From positions 1 through 34,790 of the forward strand of contig CAYWXT010000022.1 in assembly GCA_964462125.1 (NCBI GenBank): 34,790 bases of DNA. Direction: 5' to 3'. A program made the position numbers and the translations under genes. Below the pieces are notes generated by a model. The model did no database searches, was not told the origin of the DNA, and saw nothing but the letters and a program-made list of their open reading frames with translations. This document shows, one piece after another, positions 1 through 9,800 of the stretch (position 1 is its first letter; each line of letters starts with the position of its first letter). The DNA is from JAWLFY01 sp964462125. Its GTDB lineage: Bacteria; Planctomycetota; Planctomycetia; Pirellulales; Pirellulaceae.

Positions 1-822
1 ATACAAGCATTGGCGGAAGGCGAACTCGGATCGGATCAATTTCAGTATCGCGTCGAAAATGGATTTGGGGGCAGTGCGATTGCGACGGTGTTCCTTACCG
101 TTGCCGGTGCCAATGATCCTCCTGTTGCGGCCGACGACCACTATGGTCCGGTCAATGCGGATGACCCGTTGGTGATCGATGCCACCTCGGGCGTGCTGCA
201 CAATGATCGTGACATCGACAACGGCGATACGTTGTTGGTTGATCCGTCGCTTTCGGACTCTGTTAGCCTGGGTGGGGCCTCGCTGTTACTCCGCCCGGAT
301 GGAACTTTTGATTACGATCCCAACGGCGCCTTCGACGATCTGGCGGACGGCGAATTCTCAAGCGACCGGTTTCAATATGCCGTGCTCGATCAATTCGGTG
401 AAGTCTCGCTCGCAGAGGTCGAGCTGACAATCGTCGGAGTCGCAACGGTGCCGGTCGCGGATGATGTTGGCATCGAGCAGGGATACTGGACCGTGGCTTC
501 GCAGTCGCTCGACGTCTCCGCCGAAAATGGCATTTTGAGCAACCAACTCGAATTCGACTCGGGCGAAGGCGCGGCGTTGGAAGCGTCCTTCGACGGGTTC
601 TCCCAGTTCGGAGCCAGAGTCGTTGTTGCCGCCGATGGCAGCTTCAGTTACGACCCGACGGAATCGGATTCGCTGCAGCAGATCGCTGCTGAAGGAATCG
701 ACGTCGTCGATCGATTTGAATACACGGTGCAGAACAGGGAGGAGCTGGAAGATGGCGATGACGACAGCGGCGGTGGTGTCGCCGCAGCCAAAGCGACCGG
801 AGTGGTCGAAATCGTTCTGCGG
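1..822 (+). other. Cadherin/VCBS-like tandem domains of the giant protein
   Basis: Three copies of a bacterial cadherin-like (VCBS / tandem-95 type) domain can be read: an incomplete one at 1-108, one at about 109-438 and one at about 439-822. Diagnostic features are the opening ADD motif, a GVLxND-type motif near position 190, a DGTFDYDP or DGSFSYDP strand, and a closing DRFxYxV strand followed by a short hydrophobic strand. In known families these domains are extracellular, often bind calcium and act as spacers or adhesion modules. More copies probably precede the window edge. Confidence 0.8.
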
Positions 823-3800
823 TCTGGCCCCTCCTCCTATTCCTTTGACCTGGTTGCGGATGGATTCGAAAGGATTGGCCGTGGACCCTCGATCAACAAC
901 CTTGGTGAGGTCGCATTTCAAGCAACCGATGGCGGTGTCGACAGTCTCTACGTCTGGCGAGAAGGAGAGGGGCCGCAGTCATTGCTCAGCCCCGACATGG
1001 TGGGCGACATTCTGCCGGCCCGCGGCGGCGTCGACGCGGTCCCCATGGCCCGCTTTGATGACCAGGTCCAAATCAACGACGCGGGACAGGTGCTTGCCCA
1101 ACGTCAGCTCAACGCTCAAGGGCTTTTGGGCGTTTTGCCGATGGGCGCTCCGGTACTCACTGAGGTCGATCTACTGCTTTCCTACGCGGAGCTTTGGGAT
1201 GGCGCCGCACTGTTGGAAGGTGACGGGTACCGCTTGCCCCAACAGATCGCAAACGGAGACTCGGGCTTGGCCGCCGCCGGGTTGCGATGGGGGCACCCGA
1301 TGTTCCTGGACATGCAATTGGCTGCCCTGAGTGGAGTCATGCGGGGCGTGGTCGGCGTCAGCACGACATTGCCATTCACGATGGTCCCCCGCGTCTGGGT
1401 CACGAATCCAACGTGGGCGAGCGTCTACTTCACGCCCGTCAATCCGGTATGGAACGTCTTTCAGGAACCTGGCAGCATCGATCTCGACGCTCTCAACTCC
1501 GTCGCTCTGGCAACGTCGCTGGCACCGATCTACCTGCCACAGCTTTACGTGACACCGTTCACGTCGGTACTACCAGCTCTGTCTCTAAACAACGCTGGAC
1601 AGGCACTATTCACCTCTCAAACCAACAATGCCGAGGTCGAAGCTGGGATGAACTTGGTGACCTACGGCCACCACGACAAGCCGTACAAGCATGCCCCGAT
1701 CGACCAACCGGTTCCCGGTATTCGGCTCGCGGATTCCGGCGACGGTGTATTCGTCCAAAACGGCGCAGTGAAGTCGATGACCTTCGATGGGGACGTCCGG
1801 GACTTGGGATTCAACAGCATCGCCTCGACCGCTGCAATCAGCGATTCGGGTGTCATCGCGGCTGCGGCCAACGGGCCGGCGGGGCGAGGCGTTTACATCA
1901 TCGACCCCGCCGATGAAAGCTGGGTCAAAGTCGTGGGTGAAGCGGGTGACGGTTTCGTCGACCCAAATGAAGTTGAAATCGACGGCATCGACGTCGGCGG
2001 TGTCTCCCAACTGATCGACGGACCGATCGGCATTAACGGCCCGAGCACAACCGATGCGCCAGGATCACCGTACTTCACTGTCACATTCATGGCCGCCGAC
2101 GCCGACGGCAACGAAGGGCTCCATTCAGCGAGATTCTATCTCTCCGAACTCCACAACGGTCCCCTCGAAGCCGAACTGTTTCTTGGCCACAACAAAGTTG
2201 TCGACATCGGTGAGATCCTCCCCGGCATTGGCGTGATCAACGAAGTGCAAGCAGCCGACACGATCAACAATGCTGGCCAAATCGTGTTCTGGGCCAGCGG
2301 TTCCGGGGGTGAGAAAGTCGTGCGGGCGACACCACCGTTGCATGCAACTGGTGACGTCATCTACGCCTTCGAGAAACGTGATTTGAGTGAAAACAAGACA
2401 TTCCGTCGAGAGGAGGGCGCGGCGGTGGCCTCGTTCGTCGCCGGGGACCCGAAAGCAACGGCTGACCAGTTCATCGCGTCGATCGATTTCGGCGACGGAC
2501 GCAGCAGTACCGGAGTCGTCGTTCCGAAACTTGATTTCGACGGGAACTCACAACCGCTCATGTTCGAAGTCATCGCCGACCATCAGTACGATCGGGAAGG
2601 TCCCTACGCGATCACGACCCACATCACTGACGTGAAAAACGAAACTGGCGGTGTCGCCGTTTCATTGGCGAATGTCGTCAACGTCGTCAATGAGGAAGAT
2701 ATCGAACGACTGGTGTTACAAGATGACGACGGTAACTCGCTCCCGCCGAACATTCAAAGTTTTAGCTCGCCGCGAACGTCCGAACGTTCCCATGTCGACA
2801 ACAGCAGCGCGGAGGGTGACACGGCGGCATCGGAACAACCGCTGCAGTCGATTGGATTGTCGACGTTCCTCACGCTCGACCGGGGCTCGGGGACGTTCGA
2901 AGTCGTTTCGACCGGGACTGCTGCCTTCTCCTACAGTTTCGGGTTGGAAACGGTCGGTAGCGACGGCCAGGGCGAACCGAACGCGTCGCAACAAGGCGAC
3001 GGCTCCTCTGTCGATATTCGGAAAGTGATCGCCCGCGGCCAGCTCGACCCGATCAACTTTGCACCGGATGCATTCTCAGTCGCCGGATACGAAACGGCCT
3101 TCGACGGCCAGATCGAACTGGCCACCACATTCGACTCCAGTTCATTCGCGGAGACATCGACCACCGATGTTGCGATCCTAAGTCACATCGTCGACGAAAA
3201 GGTCTACGACGGCGGGGTCTTTGATTGGAATTCAACGTCACAGAAGTCATCGGACTTCAAAAAAACTGGAGAGCGGTTCCTGGATGCGGATTTGAAAGGA
3301 AAACTCGACGGGCTGATCGGTGGAAGCGGCGCATCGCTGGTCGGCAACTTTGTCATGCTCGGCGAAGAGCAAACCACAGAAATTCTGCGAGAGTTCGGCT
3401 CGGTGGCGGGAAGTGTCGCACGCGACTTTACGATTGACACCATTTCACAAATCGACCATCGCGGGGGCCGACAGTCTTTTGAGTTCCTTCAGGTCACCGA
3501 GACAGACACCTCGTTTCGCTCGGAAGGGACCATTTCGGACGGTGAGTACTCGCTCGCCATGACAACAAAAATCAACTCGGAGATCCTCGAGCAACAAGAA
3601 CTCAACGGGCCGAAGGTCACGTCTACCTCCGGGTCCAGCACATCATTGGCGGTAACGGAGAAATCAGGGTCGACCGAAGGACAGGCCCGCTTTCTATTGA
3701 CAACGACGACTTCGGCGGACGCGGAAACGTACCGCTCCATGGCGAACCAGGGCCAATCCGTTCAATCCACCTCCACTACGCAAAGCATGTCCGAACTGGC

Positions 3801-6800
3801 CGGCGCAGGATCCGCAAAATCCGGCGATTTCGAGTTCGATCAACAACTCACGACCAGTGCGTTGATCGAGTCTAGCACGACTTACGGCACGCTCGAATCG
3901 ACGTCAACGGAGATGTCGGTGAGTGTCGCGACGATCAATCAAGCGGGCAACCTGTACGACGGAACGTACCGCTACGTCGAAAGCCGCGACGATTCGCTGG
4001 AGTTTAGCGAACAATCCGTGAACCAGAGCTTGATCACGGAACGCACCAGTACGGAGGCGAGAACGAGTCAAACGGTGACGCAAGGCAATAAAAAGACGGG
4101 TGTGTTCGAAATTCAGCAGCAGTCGTCCGGCATTTCGGTTACTGAATCGATTGAGTCAAACCAAACGGTTCTGGTCACCTCCACCGTGACCACAAATACG
4201 ACAGAGGAATCAGAAAAATCGGGAAATGCCCGCCAGGGTTCGTTCGAGTTCGCTGGATACAGCTCTGGCACGACGGAGGTCGAACGGATCACAACCAACG
4301 GTGAACTTCGTATCGAAGCTGAGGAACAGGCGAACGTCGAATCGATTTGGACAGGATCGGGAAACGCCCGCTCAGGTCGAACCGAAACATCGGAAACCTC
4401 TCGATCCACCACCGCCAGCCAGGAGCAACGCAACAATCAAACCGAATCGATTTCGACCGAGCGTTTCCACGAGCAAAGGCGCGACAAAGAGTCGCTCTCC
4501 AACAGCTTCACTGGCCAAATCGACAGCAATGCCAACGCCACCTCCTTCACGACGCAGACGGTAACTGAGTCCAACGGCGATCGTTCGTCGGTTCGCGAAA
4601 GTGCCACGACGGCTACGACGGAGACTCAAACCCAAGGAAACTTGATTTGGGAAGAAACGACCCATCAGTCATCGAGCCTCGTCGAGCAGTCGGTAACTGA
4701 GCTGGTTTCGTTCCATACACAATTAGTTCGCAGTCAGACGAACTCCCGTATCCGTTCCGAGTCGCGACGAACTGAAAACACGATTTCTGGGGATTATCAA
4801 GAATCGGCCTCATCGATCACTGAATCCTCGAAGCAAGAATCCAACACCAATCAGTCGCAAGCGTCAAAACAGATCGTCACCCGTCGAACTGAGTCGATCT
4901 CCGACACCGGAGGCAATACGATTTCTGGAGAACGGGAAGTCGTCGATTCGATCGACTCGCAGTCGACGACATTCGTCGCCACCTTCAACGGACCAAACAC
5001 CGACACGCTGACCGAAGATCTTGTCTACTTCGAAGATCAACCCGCAGGAGGCATGCTCGCCGAGGAGCAGGGAAGCGCTATTCGTAGCGATGACCAGCTC
5101 GCCGTGTTGACTTTGAGGAACAGCGAGACGAGCCGTCATGAATCGTCCAATCTGATCCTTGGTGCGTTCACCCGGTCAGTGAACTCTTCCGAGCACCAGC
5201 GTTCGGATTCAATACGTAACAATCGCGAAAGTCGAACGCGGACCCACAGCGAAAGCGATACCACCGCAAGCGTGAGCACCTCGGGTAACCGAATCCGCGG
5301 AGTGGTCAACCGGCAAGCCGACGAATCGACGCGATCCGAATCCACTTCGATCACGACCAATCAGAGCTTGACCGAGACCACCGAAACAATCACGAACTCC
5401 GAATCATCCGAAGTCGAAACGGGAAATGAGATTTCGGGCAAATTCAGCGTCAGTTCGTCCACCGCATCGGAAACGACTTCGGAGACACACCAGACAAACC
5501 AGACCCTGACCCGGACAGAGTCCAGCGAAACCGTATCCACATCGACGGGAAGCGGATCGCTGAACCGCATTACGGGGGAGCAGTCTACCGAAGTATCCAC
5601 CACCGTCGAACGGAAGGTGCAAACCGTCACCGCTAACCAGTCTTTTTCGACTGAAAGTGAGACCGACTCGGTCGGCGTCACCATCATCGCGACGGCATCG
5701 AACGTGCTCACCGGCGAGTTCACAGAATTGAGGTCTGGAACGACCACCGCCATTACCACGCAAAGTTCTGTCAACGGCACCGAATCGGTGCTTTTGCACG
5801 AAGAGTCCGAAGCCAACTCATCGAGTCACCAAGCGGGCAATCGTGTGACCGGCGAGTTCCAAGGGAGCGAATCGGTGACCCGCAATAGCGTGTCGAGCAC
5901 GGAACGAGTCAACCAGACTTATGCCGAATTGACCCTTGAAAACGCAACGTTCGACTCGACCACGGAGCGATCCGGGAATTCGATAACGGGCTCCTACGTC
6001 GATACCTGGGAAACCGTTGCTTCGTCGACCTCTGAGCAAACAATCACTAACCAGACGCTCACCAATCTTGTTGAGATTCTGACCACCACAACGGCCGAAG
6101 GAAGCGTGTCCGGGAACCATCTCGAGGGAGTATTCTTACGACATGAGTCAAGTCAGTCGACGGGAGAACGCACTGAGTCCGTGGTGAACGGCCGACTTTC
6201 ATCGTCAAGCAGCTTCGTCACGACGGCGGACAATGTGACAGAGTCGTCGGGCAACGTCGTCAGTGGTGAGGTTCGAACACTTGGCCACACGATCGAAGAT
6301 GTGATTCAGACAGAGACCTCCAACCTTGGCGCTGAGAAGACGACGCTCCAGATTCACGACCGGACAGAAATTAGCTCGACGAAGAATGGCAATCGAGTAC
6401 TCGGAGACTTTGTCGATGAATCCGTCACCACGATTGACTCCAGCAGGGAAACCGAGGCGGTCAACCAGGGACGCATGTCAGAGAACATTACCGACTCCTC
6501 CGCGGAGATCACGGCGACCCGTACCAGCAACCGAATTCGTGGCGATTTCTCAGCGAGTGAACAAAGCGTCAGCGAAACCGCATCCCAGGAATCGGAGCTC
6601 AATCAACCCCGCCGTGAGACGATCGTGGCCCAGCAGTCGGAGGCAGCGGAATCGACTTCGTCCGGCAACTCGATCACCGGCGATCGGATGGGCGTGCGTA
6701 CCGTGACCAGTGCTGGAACGATGACTCAGAGCGTGACCAATCAGGGACGCACGGTGAATGCGACGATCGAAGAATCGCTGTCGCGAACCCAGAACTTCGA

Positions 6801-9800
6801 AGCCAACATGGTTAGCGGACAGTCCACATCGAAAACCCATACCACCGGAACACGCAGTCGCTCAGAAACGATCACCAACGCAACACTCACGGCAGCCGTC
6901 GCCGAGGCCACCACCTTCGACTCGGAGTCCAACCGGAACGAGAATGCACACACCGGCGTTTATATAGAAACGATTGCCGGTGGGCAAACGTCACAGCTGG
7001 ATGGCAATGACATCAACCAGACACTTTCGGTGCAATACGCTCTTCACGCCGCAAACGACTATCAAAAACACGCGACGGGTAACGACATTACCGGCGAGTA
7101 TTCGGCTGACTCGGAGACGGAAGCGACCGAGTCTCGTACATCGACCGAGAACAATGGCGCCCTGACGGTCGTGGCTGAGGAGACGACCGTCACGGAAGCG
7201 GCAGAATCCATTGTCGGCAACTTGATCGCTGGTACGACTGCATCCACTTCTTTGGAAACGAGTCAACGTGAGTTGGCGCAAACCGACACCAATCAAACCC
7301 TAACTGTTGCCATTTCGGAATCGACCCACACACAAGTCGAATCAGAATCGGAGCGTGACGATTACACCGGAACGTTCACGAATGAACAAGTCGCGTCGAC
7401 TGATACGACCCGCACCGAAATCATGTCGAACCAGGAATTCAGCTCCACAGTCAGGGACGTGACTCGCGAGCATGTTTTGTCCAGTCGGTCCGGGAACACC
7501 GTCTCGGGAGAAGCAACCGTTACAGAATCGGGCTCATCCGAGTCCACTCGATCGGCGACCTCCTCCGTCCATACCGAGTCGGTCGAACAGTCCGAGGAGG
7601 CGTTATCGGTCTTTCAGTCGACGAGCGTCTCGAATGCGATCACAGGAGAATCGCTCACAGACTCCGAATCAACCGTCTCAGTGACGTCATCGTCAAGTTT
7701 GCAAAATCAATCCCTTTCCATCACCGCAAACTCAGCCTCCGAGACATCGACGGTTGAACAGCGATCGGGCAATTCGATCGAAGGGCGTTATGTGTCCGGT
7801 TCGCGCACAACGGCAAAACATGCGGACTCCACTCGTAGTGAGAATGGGATGCGGATTGTCGACGCGACATCCGAAGCCGACATCACAACGCGAACGGAGG
7901 AGAGCGGAAACGACGTCAGCGGCCTCTATCACGCGGAAACAACGGCGGTCGAGGAGTCGGCCGCAACAGAATCGAACCAGAACGAATCACAATCCACCAG
8001 TGGCAGCACGGAGCGAGTCGAGTCGACCTCAGTCACGGAAGGGAATCATTTGACCGGCGCGTATTCCAGCAGTGTCGATCGTATGGTCACCTCCGCGCTC
8101 ACGGAAACATTTGCCTATCTCGAACTCACGGCGGTCCGAGACTCGAGTACGTCGACCACGGAGACGATTCAGGAGAGTGGCAACGCACTCGCTGGCACCT
8201 CGGAATCGACTCGCGCGTCGGAATCCAAGGTGCAGAGAACGTCGACCGAAACGAACCAAGGCTTGATGGTGGAGCTGGATTTCACGGAAGTCGCTTACAC
8301 GAATTTCACGCGGACAGACAACCGTGTGACAGGGGCGTACAGTGAATCCATAGACAGGCAGTCCGAACGGTCCGGGACCGAATCGAGCTTCAATCAGACG
8401 TTGACCGTCGAAACGACGTTCGAAGACACGGTCGACGCAGTCGAAACGCGGACTGGAAATTCGGTCACGGGCGCATTCAGTGAATCTGTGCAGACGACCT
8501 TTCACGAGGCGAATCAGGAAACGAGCGAGAATCAAACGTTGTCGTCGTTGGTCGGTACCACCTCGAGCGGGACTGCGGAATCGAGTTCCTCCGGCAACGC
8601 AATAGCAGGAGAGTCAGCGTTTGAGTCGGCGTCGGAGCGAGCGTCACAGATCGAACAGTCGGATATTAACCAAACGCGGTCTGTCGAGGTGGAGGAGGAG
8701 ACGAGCGAAACGACAATGACGGAGGGTACCGCCAATGAAGTCACTGGAGACTTTCAGTCCGCCGAGTCGACTTCGCTGGCTTCGACGCGAACCGAGACCG
8801 TCGTGAATCAGAACTCGACGCAGAGTTTGCACAGCATCACCGATTTGTCGTCAACAGTGACGCGTTCTGGCAATTCCGTCAGCGGCGACTACCTGACCAC
8901 TACCGACGTCGCGTCATCGGTGACCACAACCGGTGCGTCGCTCAATCAATCGCTGGTCACCTCCATGGAGCAGACGTCGGCAAACGAGACACGTCGGCAG
9001 CGAAGCGGCAACCGAACCAGGGGCGATTTCGTGGAAGAGGTGGAGCGTGAAAGCGACACCCAGACCCACCAAGAGTCGAGCAATCAAACTCGATCGAATA
9101 CGTCGAGCCAGGAGCAGGCGCTGACCGAGGTGTTTCGGCAGATCGGCAATGAATTCAGCGGAATTTACTCGCTCAACACGACTACCAGCGTTACCGCGTC
9201 AGAAGATTTGGCGGAAGAGAATACCGAGCGTTCGGTCATTGGATTCGATTCCCAAGAAAGTATCACGACATCGTCACGGGCCGGTAATTCGATCACGGGT
9301 GACTTTGAGGACGATGGTCTGTCGCAGGTCAGTCGGAGTCGCGTCCAATCGGGAACAATCGGAGATCGCTCGTTCACGCTCGATGAGTCGTCGGCGGTGA
9401 CCCGAGAACGAGCGGCGGTTGGAAACGAAATCACCTCGAAAGTCACATCGACCGAATCGTCCGCTGTCCGCGATGACTATCGGAAATCCACCACCTATCC
9501 CGACGGCCAGGATGACAAGCATGTCGTGCGGACCGCGGAATCTGTCAGTTCCATGAATTTCAACGAGGTCACTGGATCGTACAACGTGACCATGGCGGCG
9601 ACTGATGCCACCGACATCGAAGAGTCGGGCGCCCGTTCTGAAACCTACGCCGCCGTTTCGCGAGTCGAATCGGTATCCAACATCACTGATGAGGGGAACT
9701 CGGTGACCGGTGCCTTCGATCAGCATAGAGCAGAGACGGTCAACACAACGACGAGCCGCGAGCGAACCGACCTCGACGGCACTCAGTGGTTTGTTGCCGA

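Noticed and set aside
4113..5816. Several 90-150-codon minus-strand frames across the repeat array
   Set aside because: They follow from the Ser/Thr codon use (TCG, ACG) of the array on the other strand; their products are low-complexity mirror images without start signals.
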